64,000 bases of DNA from the NCBI GenBank assembly GCA_023078555.1, contig CM041196.1, positions 7,327,985 to 7,391,984 on the forward strand. The letters run 5' to 3'. A program made the translations under genes and the position numbers. The notes below the pieces were generated by a model, which saw nothing but the letters and a program-made list of their open reading frames with translations, did not search any database and had not been told where the DNA came from. Of the stretch, positions 24,627 through 37,115 are shown piece after piece (the stretch's first letter is position 1; each line of letters starts with the position of its first letter). Source of the stretch: Ulva prolifera (taxonomy: Eukaryota > Chlorophyta > Ulvophyceae > Ulvales > Ulvaceae).

Positions 24627-25220
24627 GGTGTGCGCAGGAGCGGCCGCGGCAGGGCGTGACGGATGACCGGCTGACCCCGTGACGGTTGCGGTCTGCGGCA
24701 AGATGCGAGTGTGGAGAGCGATTTTGATGGCTATGTTGAGGGCAAATGGTGTAGGTGGGGTGTACAGACGATGCCGCGGTGGGGGGTTCCGGGGGCGGCG
24801 TGTGGTTTAGCGCGGACGACCGCGACCGCGTGTTGTGTTGATGCCACTGGGCTGGAGACCAACAGTCGCTGCGGCCATTTGTCTCTGCAGTGACGCGCCG
24901 GCCCGCGGAAATATTCGTTTTTTTTCCCATGTGTCAATATTTAAGACAGCTGCTAAAGCACGTTGGGCTTTTCCGAAAACCGGCATGTAACAGGAATGTT
25001 CGAGGGTTCCATGGCTGTCACGGTGACTCAGTCTCTCAGCCACATAACGTCACCTCGCAGCAGCTGCAAACACCTTCACGGTCAGCGCCGCCCACGACGC
25101 ACGAACGTGCATGCACCCATGACACATACTGACATCGCGTCCACGGGGCCTGCCCCAGGGCCCTGCAGGGTCGGTCAGCCCAAACTGACGGCCTCGTTCG
25201 ACGCCCCGATGGCGGCTACG
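24627..25220. other. convergent intergenic region
   Basis: Lies between the 3' ends of the plus-strand kinase and the minus-strand MYND gene. No coding exon was seen. A TGTAA at 24986-24990 on the plus strand is 360 bases past the kinase stop and could be its polyadenylation motif. Confidence 0.4.
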
Positions 25221-28200
25221 TCACTCGACACACTCGCCTAAGAGTTCCTGCAGCCGTGATGCGGCACATGTGATCAACGCCATACCCAGCGCCTCCTCGG
25301 CTTTCCCCGCTGCCTCCAGCGCCGCCCTCGCGGCGTCCACGCGCTCCAGCAGGCACCGCACGGGGCTTCGGAGACCTGGAGCTTTCGGTACTTGATACTG
25401 GCCCAACCAGCCTTCGACGCACTGCGCGAACCCATCGGGCAGACTCCCGCGCACCCCGGTAGACACCTGGAATATCAAAATATTGAGACAGGCGACCACA
25501 AGCTCGCTCTGATGCACAAAGTGCTGGGCCTTCGGCAGCGGCATCGCGTCCTTCGTCTCTAGCAAGCCATACTTCTTCGATTTCGTGAGCTTGATCAAGC
25601 GCAGCAGCGGCCCCAGCACGAGGTCTGCCACCTGTCTCCCTTCCCAGAGCGTCTCACGCGCTCCTTCCGCGCCGGCCTGGCTCTCCGACGCATGCATGGC
25701 GCCATCTTTGCCCGCTTGCATCCGCTTGAACACGACGTAGAGCAGCTGGCTTTGCACGCCAGGCGCATCTAGGCCGGATATGAAGCGTTCCAGCATCGCA
25801 GCACACTCTACTGGAGGCATCACCCGCGCCAGCTCCTGCACAGCAGCGTGCCACGTCATGCGTGAGCTGGACACAGCATGCTGCAGCATATGAGTACAGC
25901 CTGTGAGCATGTCGGAGCTGCCAGGATCGCATGGCCGCGGCGGCATGCAGCACGCACGGGTATATGCATGATGGCAGGAGCATGCATGCACGATGCGTGC
26001 AAGACTGCGCATCTCCCGCCTTGCGGCCCACGTGCGTGCATGCAGGTGCCCTATCATGCTGCTCAGGGCGGTGCATCTTGGCGGCTACCACAATGCAATG
26101 CTGTCAACAGATGCGGCCGTCCAGGGAACCTCGCGCAGAGAAGCTTCAGCCCAGGCAGCCCTGTTGATGCATGATGATAGGATGCCATCTGAGCCATACA
26201 TTGGTCAAAACATGTGTCACGTCATTAGTCCATGCTTGTCATGTGATGTAGCATCAACCAGTGAAATCTTCCACCTCAGGTAGCACATCCGATGTGCACA
26301 CACAAAAACAGCCAAACCAGAGATCACGCCATGGCTGCTGTGACTGTCCACCTTCCACAAAGCAGCATGGTGCACGGCAGTCAGGCAGTTGTGAACACGA
26401 TGCCACAACGAGTGCAAAGGATTGTTGGAGTCAGTCTGCGCCCACACAGACCAGGTCCAGGTTCCGCATGGGCTTGTGTGACGCCCGGATTGGGTTGTTT
26501 TTGGTGTGCTGCAGTGTGGCAGTGTCAGGACGCCTTGCAGCGTTGTCAGGGCTGCCTGATGATCCTAAGTATTCAGAACTGTGCTATGTGACGGACTCGA
26601 CGACCCAGCAGGGGAGTGTGGCACAAGGACGACGTCACAGATGCAGGCAGCACCGCAAGCAGCGGTACTCCGCATGAGCCAGACACAAGCTCTGTAGGCA
26701 AAGCAGTGGCGGCAAACGGGGGGGGCGGGGCGGGGGGCTGTCACCTGCAGTGCATTGCGCGCGGCCACGCGCACATGTTCCTCCGTGGCGACAGTCATTG
26801 CCACCAGCGCCACCTTTGCGCTGGCCACCGCCGCAGCACACATCGCCTGCTGCGCGCGCTGCGCAGCGCCGCTTTCCGCGGCCACCCCCACCACCCACGG
26901 CCGGCCACGCGGCTGCGGCACCGCCGCCTGCGCCGCGTCCTGTAGCACCTGGAACGCGTTGGCCATGCCGCTCGCGCTCTGCAGATCCCGTGCCGTGTCC
27001 AGCAGCGGCATGCATGCAACGCATGCAGCCTGCACTGTCACGTCAGGGCTCTCGAGCCAGTCGGTAGGAACTCGGCCGGGGCCGTCGGCTGCGCTGCTGG
27101 CTGGGTGTTGTAGGCGGTAATGGACGTGAGCCGCTAAAGCCACAGCGGCGCCGGCGGCCATGCTGCGTGCTTGCAGGCCCCTGTCGCCCGCTGACTCAGC
27201 GTCCGAGCCCTGCACTTCTGACCCTGCAGACGCAGTGGGTTGTGCTCATTCATGCAGGGCATGCGCAGCGGCTGCGGCGGCATGCTGAACGCATCTGGCT
27301 GCCGTGCATCCACTCTGTGGCCGGCAGTTGGGCACCAGACCGGACGACACGCTCCTCCACCGGCCTGCAATGCTGTTGGTGCGGTGCTGCAGCGGCATGC
27401 TGGGGGCGCTGCGCACCTGCCTCTTCATCTTCTTCGGAGGTCCCAGGATCACTATCGTCCGCCGGCACCAGCGCCGCCCAGTCAGCTGTGGAGTAGCTGT
27501 CCAGGCCCAGCGCGCACAGAGTGCGCGCCACATCGTGCAGCACGCCCGGGGCTGCGTGGCTGAGGTGCTCTGTGAGCGCCGGTGTGTGGCCGAGGGGCTC
27601 CAGTGCCTGCAGCATGGCCGAAAGGACCCTCTGCCGCGCCCCTGCCGCGACAGCAGGCCACTCCGCCGCCGCATGCTCCTCCTCGGCGACGGCGGCGGCT
27701 GTGTCTACTGGCGTGCAGTCTTGCTTGTGGTTGGGCCACCGCTTCTTTTGGCAGCGCCTGCTCAGCAACGCACGTCGTGTGCCGCATGCAACTGCTCCAT
27801 GCACACGGGATTTGTTCAGTCCATTTTGGAAACAGTCCAGCTCCCATGTTGTGCTCTGTTGCCACGGTCGTCACCAGAAGGGTGCGGGCAGACGCGCCGA
27901 TGCCCCGCCCACACCGAGAGCTGACACCAGTCACTCGATGTGCACCGCGGCTCAGCCACGGCAACAATGGTTCCCGTCCCGTTCGTCGGGAGTCATGAAC
28001 AGGACGGTCATGATCCCTCGCCCTGATCAATGCTTCTCGGCACCAGGGATCGGTGTCGCCTGGGGGCTCCGCCGTAGCGGCGCCCGCGCATGCATGCCAC
28101 GGCACCAGATGTCCGCATAGAGGGTGAGCTCTGCCACGCACAGCGCCCAGCACCACGCCAGCCGCACGACAGCACCATGCGGCACATGCAAGATCACCAG

Positions 28201-30250
28201 CCGCAGCACGCACAGCACTCGAGGCACCACGCCAACGCCCACCATGCATGCGTTCTCCCCAGATGCCTCGGCCTGTGCAGTCCTCCGAGCCGCGCCGAGC
28301 CTGGTGGTCGCACAGGGTGCAAGCGGGTGCAAAGCAAACGCAAAACAACGATATCAGTACCGACACAGCATCCGACAGCCGCGGAAGGATCGCTGCAGAT
28401 GCCCCACGCACCGAGGCGCTGAGTCGGGTGAAGCCCCTGCGCTAGAGGTCCGCCGGTCAAAACTGTGCGAGAGCACCACACACACCCCTGCTCACACGGC
28501 AGCACCCCCGGTGATGCCACACGCCGCCACACAAACAGAGCACTCAGTGCCCTGCGGACAGTGCATACAGCGTGCCGGGCAGCCTTCGAAACGAGTTGAG
28601 GCATTCCTCACTGAGCCGTGTCTGCAGCAGCACTCGAGCCCCGCAACACCCTCCCCCTCGCGCCGCATCACCCCCGCACCCGGCTGCACAAATGACGGCC
28701 GCCCCCGGCATTTGCCGCCGCCGAGAGCCACCGCCACCCAGCCGGGGCGCAGGCGTGCACACCAGCAGAGGCACACCTGGAACAGTAGAACTCCTGCAGG
28801 CAGCGGCCGCACTTCTGCGGCGCCGTGCGCAGCACGCAGCATGCAGAGCACGGTCGCACAACCCCCAGCGCGGGAGTGCCCTCGGCGTCCGTGCACGCCT
28901 CGCGCGGCGCCTGAAGCCACAGCCACGCCGTGCTACAGACGGCCTGCAGCAGCGCCGCGGCAAAGGTGCCGACGGGAGGTGGCGGGAGCGTCTGGTGGTG
29001 GCCCATCAACACCGAGGCCGGGTGGTCCCGCGGGGGGTCCCTCTGGAAGTTCTGCAGGCCAGCGCGCCGTCAGCACGCCCAGCGCCACCATGCATGCGGG
29101 TTTGCAGACGGTGTGAAGTCATGCATGTATGCTTCCGGGACGACCCCTTGCTGATCGCGTTGAACGACGATGGACAGCATGCATGTGCAGCATGACTACG
29201 GGACTTGACTCCACAGTTGAGACTTCGCGGCAGCATCTGAGTGGGGGGGGCAGGCATGGTGTAGTCCGCTTGCGACAGAGCTAGAGCTATGAAACAGTAT
29301 TCACTGCAGGCGCTCCTGACCGGGCTGGCTCACGCAAGCATTGCGGCCCCGGATACGGTGCAGCAGCTGTGCCGCCGGCAAATTCATACGTGTAGGGTGC
29401 CAGATTCATGCCCACGCATCCGCGCCTGCGCCGATTGCAGGCAACAGGGCGGCTGCAAGCTTCAGGCAAAGGTTAGGAGTCGGGGCATGTGGCGTAGGGT
29501 CGCACGTAGGCCATCGCAACCTTGCCCACAAACGCAAGCACATCCCCGACGTGCGCCGCGTTGCGCCGCTGCAGCCTGCCGAACGCCCGCACCGCCAGCG
29601 CCAGCAGGTGCTCCACGACCTCGTCAAACGCGCGCTTCCCCTGCGCCACCTCAGCCGCAGTCACCGGCTTCTGCCCGGCCCCACCACCGCCCTCCACCGC
29701 ACCGTCCGCCTCCGCGTCGCTCGGCCGGGCGGCACCCGGAGCGGCGGGGGCCGGGTCGTCATCATCGGGGGCTGCTGGGAGGTAGGTGATCGCGGCAAAC
29801 GCGGTGCAGGTGTGTACATGGGACGCAGCACGCAGCACGGCCTCCCCTAGGCGCGGCAGCAGCAGCAGCACCTCCCGGGGGTCGCACGCCTGCACCGTGC
29901 TGTGCTGTGCTGTGCTGTGCTGTGCGCTGTGTGAGGTGTGGACGAGGCGGGGCGGCGCGCTGGAGCAGCGTGGTGCGCCGCATGCATGGAGCGGCGACAG
30001 TGCGCGGCGAACGGGGACGGGGGACAAGAGCCCGGCACTGCGGAGCGCCGAGGCCATGCTGGTGGGTCCATGTGGGAGGCCATGGGAGAGGCGATTGCAA
30101 GCATGCATGCATCGGCAGCTGGGCACCTAACAATCTGAATAATACCACGAGATATGTATAAATACCACGTGGGGCGCCAGGGGCGTGAGGTGGTTTTATG
30201 AATGGCCTCTTGAAAGCAGTTCAGAACAAACGGGAGCCACGGCGCTCAGT

Positions 30251-30286
<36 letters not shown>

Positions 30287-31372
30287 GGGGGCCTTCACCC
30301 TTGGGGGTTACGCACTTCGATGACAGCGTCAAGCAGAAGACGGACAGTCGGCCACGACAGCACCACGTGCTGCAGGCCGGCCTCCTGCGCCTCCTCCGAC
30401 CACAGGGTCTCCGGCGTGAGCAGTGCTGTGACGGTCAGGTCCAGCCTCTGCGTGAGGATGAACTGCATGCATGCCCGGCGGTCTGGGTCCGGAGAACAGG
30501 CTAGAATGCTCTCGAGTGGTGAAGCGCATGCGTGCCTGTAACAGCGACACCTCACGCACGACATGCCCATCCGCCCGGGGCTCCGGGCAAGGTCAAACTT
30601 TTAGTCTTCATACAGTGCTGCAACTGCTGCCGTGCCAACTGATGACGTGAGCTGTCGTGCCCAGGGCCACACCTGAGCGGCTTGCTTCATGCGGTCCGTC
30701 TTCAGTTCAACCAGGATGTGTGCCATCGTTTCTTGCCACACCAAGAAGGCCGCAGGTTCGGCCGTGGAGAGGTGGTGCAGGCAACGGATGGGGTCCACGG
30801 GCGGGCATGCCTGCAGGCCTCTCGCTCGAGTTGAAAACGGGGCATAGCTCTGGGGCAAGGCAGGACCTCGGAGCTACGAGGATGCAAGTGATCTCGGAAG
30901 TCTGTGCAGAGATGATGAACCATTTCCTCGGTTGACTGCGTTCCCCGCGGCATTGAGTGGTGTCGCGGTGGTGCGTTGGGCCCAGCCGTGAGCTGCCATG
31001 GAATGGGACGGGCACGCGTCAGGCCGCACGCCTGGTCGCAACACTCAGAGCCACAGATGCGATATCATGGAACAGAAACATGCGGACTGGTTGCTGCTGG
31101 AAGCGGTCACGGGTGTAGTGTCGACTGTGTTCGGCTTGAACGCAGGGACACGGCAGCGGCGATGAAACAGCTGAGGCGCACGCCGCTCGCACCATGGACT
31201 CCAGGAACTCCTCGAGCTCAGCATCATCGTCGATGTCCCACTGGAAGTCACACGTGTTTTGAAAAATCAAGGCGCGCTTGGCCAGCGTGTCCAGCAGCTG
31301 GTCAGCGCGACGCCGAGCCCAGTCGGTGCTTCCGACGCTGCTCCAGTAAGAGCTCGTGTACTCCGTCGCCAT
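25221..31372 (-). CDS. MYND zinc-finger protein with helical-repeat-like regions
   Basis: Eight exons (31193-31372, 30614-30810, 30316-30535, 29506-29889, 28777-29051, 27417-27757, 26745-27223, 25221-25835) keep frame throughout and give 896 residues. The clearest element is a MYND zinc finger split by a ~1-kb intron. Exon 5 supplies CSAC, CGRC and YCSR; exon 6 continues with RCQKKRWPNHKQDC. All seven Cys and one His of the MYND pattern are present. The flanking regions are rich in Ala/Leu/Val helices, such as TDWLESPDVTVQAACVACM and ARVMPPVECAAMLERFISG, which suggests an ARM/HEAT-like scaffold. There is a short acidic low-complexity stretch (PDDDDPAP) in exon 4. MYND fingers bind proline-rich peptides. 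I do not recognise the specific family. Intron 3 carries a C35 tract on the sense strand. Most donors are GTGCG. Confidence 0.75.
29899..29928 (-). repeat. TGTGC pentamer repeat beside a splice acceptor
   Basis: About five tandem copies of a TGTGC pentamer (GCACA on the gene's strand) lie just upstream of the exon 4 acceptor of the MYND gene. Confidence 0.7.
30251..30285 (-). repeat. 35-base poly(G)/poly(C) tract in an intron
   Basis: Written G on the plus strand, so it is a C tract on the sense strand of the MYND gene. It begins about 30 bases after the intron 3 donor. Confidence 0.9.
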
Positions 31373-31876
31373 ATCGCGGCACTTTCCAAGCAGCTATGAA
31401 ATGGTGCAATATATGGAACGTGCCACGCACGTTAGGGATGAGGGCACGAGCGATGAGAAGTCATGCTTTGCATACCGCGTGCAGAACGACACCGTGCCCT
31501 GGGCAAGCAACACGCGGCAACGGCAGCCACTGCACAACGGCATGTTGCTTCAACCAGGCGTGAACTAAAGCATGGCAAGTTACGGCGAGCAGGTCAGCAC
31601 AGGCGCTGATACACTAGCTGATGCTTGTCTCATGCATCCGCTCAAAGAGGGACCCGCATATGAGGCGGATACATCATGTTTCTGTCCCCACATTTGTACA
31701 CGAAACCACACAGGCTGACGGCATGCAAGAGCAGCTATCCTCAGTCGCAACCGCATCTCTGCGAGCCCACAGCGCCATCAAGGCAGGTGTTGTTACATCT
31801 ACAGCTAGAAGGTGCAGCGGCCCGCCTCGAGGCACTGCACAACATGCAGTGGAGTCCACACGCCCTCAGCAGGCGC
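31373..31876. other. intergenic stretch between two minus-strand genes
   Basis: Should hold the MYND gene's promoter and the cyclophilin 3' UTR. No coding exon was seen. Confidence 0.4.
31793..31797 (-). promoter_or_regulatory. TGTAA polyadenylation motif of the cyclophilin gene
   Basis: TGTAA on the minus strand, 80 bases past the cyclophilin stop codon. Confidence 0.45.
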
Positions 31877-33584
31877 CTACATCTCACCGCAGTCCTTGAT
31901 CACGCAAGGCGATACCGGCACGTCCATGGCCGCAGTCGGTGTGGCCTCGATCTTCCTCACGACGTCCATGCCCTCGACGACCTCCCCGAACACCACGTGC
32001 CGCCCGTCCAGCCAGTCCGTCGGGATGGTGCACAGGAAGAATTGTGACCCGTTCGTGTTGGGGCCTGCACAGCAGCAGCAGCGTGTCAGCAGCCTGCTCA
32101 TCACAGCCGCACCAAGCGCGGCGGCTGCCGTCAAGAACTGCTCCTCGCGCTAGCGCAGGCAAAATGGGCAGCCCCCGCCTGCCCCACCATGGCTCGAGGC
32201 GCACGCCACGCATCGCCGAGCGCACGAATGCCAGCGTCAAATCAAGGCGCTCGGTAGAAAGTATGGACGAAACCTCCACACTGGCCCCCCACACCACCTC
32301 ATGGAGCACTCACCTACGGCTCACAAAGAACAGCAGCAGGCGCTCCAGTGTTCGTGGCATCTCGTGGCTGCCAGCGACGGGCGCATGTGCTGTGCACCAG
32401 TCGATGAGGCGGGCCGCGATGCATGCAATCGATGGTGAGGTCGGCGGGGGGGGTGCGGCGACACGCCTGTGTGATTGCATCACCCTCATCCATGCCGCGC
32501 AGCAGTGGAGGCGCAGGTTGGGACAGGGGCGCACCGGCGTTGGCCATGGAGAGGATGCCCGGGCCGGTGTGGCGGAACTTGAAATTCTCGTCCTCGAACT
32601 TGAGGCCGTAGATGCTCTTGCCGCCGGTGCCGTTGCCTGCATGCTAACGCCGAGTCCGATTCATGAGATGTTGGTTTTGGTGTGGGGTCTGCAACCCCAG
32701 AGAAGAGTCCAGATCAGGGATGGGTTTGGGGCTCCGCCGCGCAGGGCGACCCATGAGGCTGCGACCCAGGCCCAAACACAGATCCAGGCCGCTGGCGCAG
32801 CCTTGTGCGTTCACGTGGAACGGTGCGAGCGTCACAGATGGGGTGACCCTCTACCCTCTGACTCGCGAGCCAGGCCATTTCACCGCTCGCTCTTGCAACA
32901 CCTAGCCGGCTGTGTGACGGGAGGTGGATATCTGCTTGACCGGTGAGCCCTGAGGCGCGTGCGCAGATGCTGTGTTGTTGTAGGGCCCTAGAGAGGGAAG
33001 TGGGGTTGGCGGCACACACCCGCGGTGAAGTCTCCTCCCTGGATCATGAAGTCCTTGATGACGCGGTGGAACGCGCTGCCCTTGAAGCCAAAGCCCTTCT
33101 CCCCGGTGCACAGCGCGCGGAAGTTCTGCGAGGGCAGCACGCTTGATGTCAGCCCAAGCAGTGGATTGACAGTTCTCCAGCTGGCGGCACGCTACGACAC
33201 AGAAAAACAGGCTAACACGATCAGCACATGGCCATGCTCACTGTGCTGACATGATGCACAGATGCGGCGGTGGGATGGCCTCTGGGCGGTCGGGTCAACA
33301 CCTCTGCGGTCTTCGGGACGTCAGAGTTGTACAGGCCAATCACAACTTTGCCGACGTCTTCGTCACCAATGGACACATCGAAGAACACCTTGGTGCCAAT
33401 CGCATCTGGGTTGAGAAGTGCCGCGTAGCACCTCTGTACAGCGGAAGAGCTCAGCCTGTGGTCATGCTCTAAGCATGTGCAGGTGGGAATGTGCCACAGC
33501 TCACACGCCGGTCTTAGTCTGATGCTGCAACAGACAGGCTGCGTGCAAGGCAGAAATTCTCCTGATGCAAGCAAGGGCGATCAT
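31877..33584 (-). CDS. cyclophilin-type peptidyl-prolyl cis-trans isomerase
   Basis: Catalyses prolyl cis-trans isomerisation and assists protein folding. Five exons (33507-33584, 33302-33433, 33020-33125, 32535-32636, 31877-32064) join in phase to 201 residues. The isomerase domain runs from [20 protein letters not shown] to the stop. It includes the active-site segment [15 protein letters not shown] (catalytic Arg), then [31 protein letters not shown] (active-site Gln and Phe), [12 protein letters not shown] (cyclosporin-binding Trp and His) and a final KDCGEM. The first ~35 residues ([20 protein letters not shown] onward) are basic and hydrophobic with no acidic residue, which fits an organellar presequence or signal peptide. 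There is no ER-retention tail. The first exon rests only on phase and a plausible ATG; the other four are secure. Confidence 0.92.
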
Positions 33585-35774
33585 TTGGCAGTAATTTGAC
33601 GAGCAACATCGCCATACCCGGACCCACGCGACGGGTGGCAACTCGGACAGCAGGGAGCACCCCGGTGTGAAGCACGCCATGCACACATAGCGGCGACAAT
33701 GCAAATGCGCATTATGGACAAGTTCGGCGAGCAGGGCTGTGCTGGAGTAGCGCTCACCCACAACTGCGTGTCGTGAACGTCGACACGTCACGAGGTGCAG
33801 TCAAAGCTTGACAGAGATGCGGGATCGATATGCGGCACACCCTGGCGAGCTGATGGAACTCATGTCACGAAATTGCCATGCAGCTGCGGGGCACATATCA
33901 ATAAGCGACATTAGCCACCGACAGGTTGCAGTCGCGATTCCGAACGCACCGCTGACTGACGAGCAGCAACGGGTGCTGGCCTCAAGAAGGGCGACGATAC
34001 ACGAGCCTGCATTCGTGGAGAATTAGTACATCCATAAGAGTGTTGATCAAGTTGAATTCGCCAAAAATGACACACACGAAGGGCGTACGGCGCAACGGAT
34101 CGATTGCATGGTGGCAAGAGCAACTGGTGGAATATCAAGTTTTCCCCGAGAAGTATACAATATGTCACGAACAACGAGGTCTTGTTGCCTGCATGCAGCC
34201 CTTATTTCGCCAGGATGGGTGCCGTGCGTTGCTGTCGTTCGTGACGGCTGGTGCCCGTGGAGCAGCCTGTAGACACCATGTCGGCAACCAGCAAGGACTC
34301 CCTGGGCAACTCTGTACTGAGAGCACTACGCGCGCCCTGGTCCGCATTCAGATGATTCGCCCAGGTCTCCCACATGTGCAACACACGAGAACACTAGGTA
34401 TCGGGAACATATACGCTCCCCACCCTTGAGGAAGCTTGGTGGTGCTTAGCTTATTGGTGGTGCACACTGCCCTCTCCGTGCATATGCATGTGCACGGCAC
34501 GACAGTGACACTTCCGGAAACCGGCACAAACCGAGGCACTTGAGCTGTAAACAGCTGCAACCCGTGGCTCTGGTGCAGCCTGATCCCATCAGAGGGTGCC
34601 GTCGCGATGGAGCTGCAGCACCTGCCCTTCCGTGGTGTGACTCGCCATGTGGCGTCATGTATGTCTGGAGATATGGGACAGCAGTGTCGTCCACTTTCCC
34701 CCTGATTCCCCTTCGGCAGCTGGTGCTGTGCAGTCGCAGGTGTGAAGGGCATTGCTATACCAAAAACCAGGGCCGAGATGCATTCCAGGACGCGATCCAG
34801 ACCTAATCCACACTCAATGTTCTGCACGTGTTTCTTGACGCCCATGGTTCTGCACGTACCATCGCATTCTCGCCAACATGGCTCCATCAACGAAGCCATT
34901 GGCAGTGTGAAGCTGCGGCCACATGGACGACGTTCGCATCCGACGCCCTGTCAACTGGTGTTGTCACATGCATCTGTTCTGTACTGACATGGGCACGACA
35001 TCCCGGGTCAGCACGGATGTGATAGAGCTTCACAGAAGCGAGGACCGGCTGGCGGCATGTGACCTCAGTAGACAGTGGCCACCAGGGCATAAACGCTCGT
35101 CGGCGTGGCAGCCATGTGCGCAGCCCGGCTGCGACCCATTCTGCCATCGTGGGAGCCTCAGTGCAAGCGCACAAGACCTGTTCCGTACGCATGCTCCGGG
35201 AGAGGGCGGCGTTAGTGGTGACAGGTGGGGTGCAGTGCATCGGAGTGTTTGGTGTCTGTACCTTTGCAGTCCTATCTGCTGTGGCATCATGCATGAGCGG
35301 CTGGGTTTGAACGTGCACCGAGGTTGTGTCCGCATGCAGGCCCCAATATGCAACTTGGGACTGGTTGCCCAGCCTTGTATCGTACAGCATTGCACAGCTC
35401 ACCCATCCGAACGATCGCCTGCATGTCTTGGGTTCCGTAACTCCGGCTACCTGCATTGTCATCATCCCCACATAGCGGATTTCGCACGTTTTCATTTTCC
35501 TAGCCGTTTTGGCCATCGTCCACTCTAACAACCCTCGCGGCACTCCGACCAGTCCCAGCTCCGAGGACCATAAAAGAACATTACATACAACAAATCAGAC
35601 GTGATTTCGTCAATTCGACATCGAATAGTGCATCAGGGCGTTGTCCGACTGCATTCTACGATCCCGAGACAAACTCAGTGAGGTTGTTCTACCGTGCGTC
35701 ACGTTGTCGAAACAACAATTTGAACAGCCTGTTCCCCAGACGACCTCGCTTGCATTGAGATAGCGCTCGCAGTC
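33585..35774. other. 2.2-kb gene-less stretch
   Basis: Contains only short frames on both strands. A 69-codon plus-strand frame at 33817-34026 has somewhat protein-like composition but no homology or partner exon. The ends must include the cyclophilin and MYCBP promoters. No RNA gene or repeat family was recognised. Confidence 0.4.
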
Positions 35775-36254
35775 ATGACGGAAACAAAGAAAGAGGCATT
35801 CAGGCGGTACTTGGAAAGTGCTGGAGCCATCGACACCCTCACCAAAGTGCTGGTGAACCTGTACGAGGAGCCAGGTGCTGCCCGCATATTGCTTCCCGCT
35901 GCCCGCATATTGCTTCAGGTCGACGCGCGCAATGCCCATGTGTACTGGGTTCCTGCAGCTGCTTTATATCCCTCTTTGTCGACCAATCCATCTTGGGTCT
36001 CTTTCGCAGCAACTAGACCCACCACCATCAATTTCTGTCTGCACTAGACCACAAGCTTGCGTGCAGATCGGCCTCTAAAGGCAAATGACTACATCAAACA
36101 GGCGCTGGGATCACCAACTCCGGCAGAGCACGAGAAAGTGGTGGCCGAAAACAAGAGGCTGCAAGCAGAGCTCGAGGCAGCACGAGAACAGATCGCAGAA
36201 CTGCAGCAAATGTCAGGTCCTGAAGCAGCGGAGCCAGTGGAAGCGACAGAATGA
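35775..36254 (+). CDS. MYCBP: MYCBP (AMY-1) / FAP174-like protein
   Basis: Two exons, 35775-35874 and 36067-36254, give 95 residues, close to the usual ~100. The N-terminal half, KKEAFRRYLESAGAIDTL then TKVLVNLYEEP, is the signature of the c-Myc-binding protein family. The second exon continues with DYIKQALGSPTPAEHEKVV and a Glu/Ala-rich coiled coil ending in a Glu-rich tail. In Chlamydomonas the family member FAP174 is an axonemal protein of the central apparatus that binds AKAP-type scaffolds. Its presence is consistent with a flagellated organism, though family members also have non-ciliary roles. The intron near its donor carries a 20-nt tandem duplication. Confidence 0.93.
35876..35918 (+). 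repeat. 20-nt tandem duplication in the MYCBP intron
   Basis: GCTGCCCGCATATTGCTTC occurs twice in direct succession just inside the 5' end of the intron. Confidence 0.8.
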
Positions 36255-36431
36255 GCTCAAGCTCGTGTTTTCGCTCAGCGTTTGTGTGGCAGCGCGCCAT
36301 CGGCACCTGTTCTGACCCTCGATAGGACATGTTCAAGTCCCTCGTCTGCAGAGCAGTGGAGCTGATGCTCCTTTTCTTGCTTACAGATTGGTACCATTCG
36401 AGACGGTATCAGTTATGGTATACTTCGCAGT

Positions 36432-37011
36432 CTATACACTATTCGAAAGGGTCTTTGCACAATGGACAACCTCTGATGCAACAGCATCGCTCTGTTGCTT
36501 CAGGCTCAAAAGGAGCTCTTGTTTCTCTTTAACACGTTCTGACAATATGTGTCGCAGAGTTGACCTGCCCTGAATGACTCGCAATTGATTGCACATGTGC
36601 TGCATGTTGTCTTGGACTGCAATCACATGTTCCAGTTCCCTAGCACTGCTGGTTGGTTTCTTTATCATAGCATCAATCAATTCTTCAACTGCTTTCAACA
36701 GGTCGGAGTTCAGAGTGGACAAGTTGCTCGCCAGATCTGCATCCCACTTCCAATTCGGACGCATCGATCAACTGTCACGCATCACAGGCCAACTTTGCTC
36801 ACAGGAACATACGTTGCACTCCTTTCCTCTCAGGTGGTATCAGATCAGCGCCCTGCAGTTGTGGAATGCTGACAGCAGAGTTGCTGTTGATCCCAAACGT
36901 GACGAACTCCCCTTCAATTGGAGGTGGAGGGTCAGGGATGTTGGCATCGGATGTGAGCGCCTCGCAATACGCTGGAGGCGGTGGGTACAGAGATCCAGCC
37001 GCGTTACTCAT
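36432..37011 (-). CDS. MED7: Mediator complex subunit 7
   Basis: Subunit of the middle module of Mediator, which bridges transcription factors and RNA polymerase II. Exon 1 (36813-37011) holds SLYPPPPAYCEALT and PDPPPPIEGEFVTFGIN, the conserved N-terminal MED7 pattern of an YPPPP motif followed by PPPPIEG and an FG. Exon 2 (36432-36736) carries the helical region: LNSDLLKAVEELIDAMIKKP, then a heptad-like segment and LRVIQGRSTLRHILSERVKE, equivalent to the RPHQARxTL signature of other species. The preferred splice uses a GTATGT donor and a TGCAG acceptor, a 76-base intron that keeps frame and gives 167 residues. Another donor seven bases upstream is possible. It is shorter than human MED7 (about 233 residues). 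It is convergent with MYCBP, the two stops being only 178 bases apart. Confidence 0.88.
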
Positions 37012-37115
37012 GCTTGCACAAATTTCACGGGGCGCTGCAATCCTTTCTGCGATCGAGCATACTGTCAACGTCGCTACGCGCCACACGCTGACAGTCGCGA
37101 ACACGAGTCACAATC

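Noticed and set aside
33817-34026. 69-codon plus-strand frame with helix-like composition
   Set aside because: Intact ATG and stop, but no homology, no neighbouring exons and no clear promoter; not enough to call a gene.
34887-35543. 218-codon minus-strand open frame
   Set aside because: Starts at a non-ATG codon, is matched by a similarly long plus-strand frame, and has no recognisable motif.
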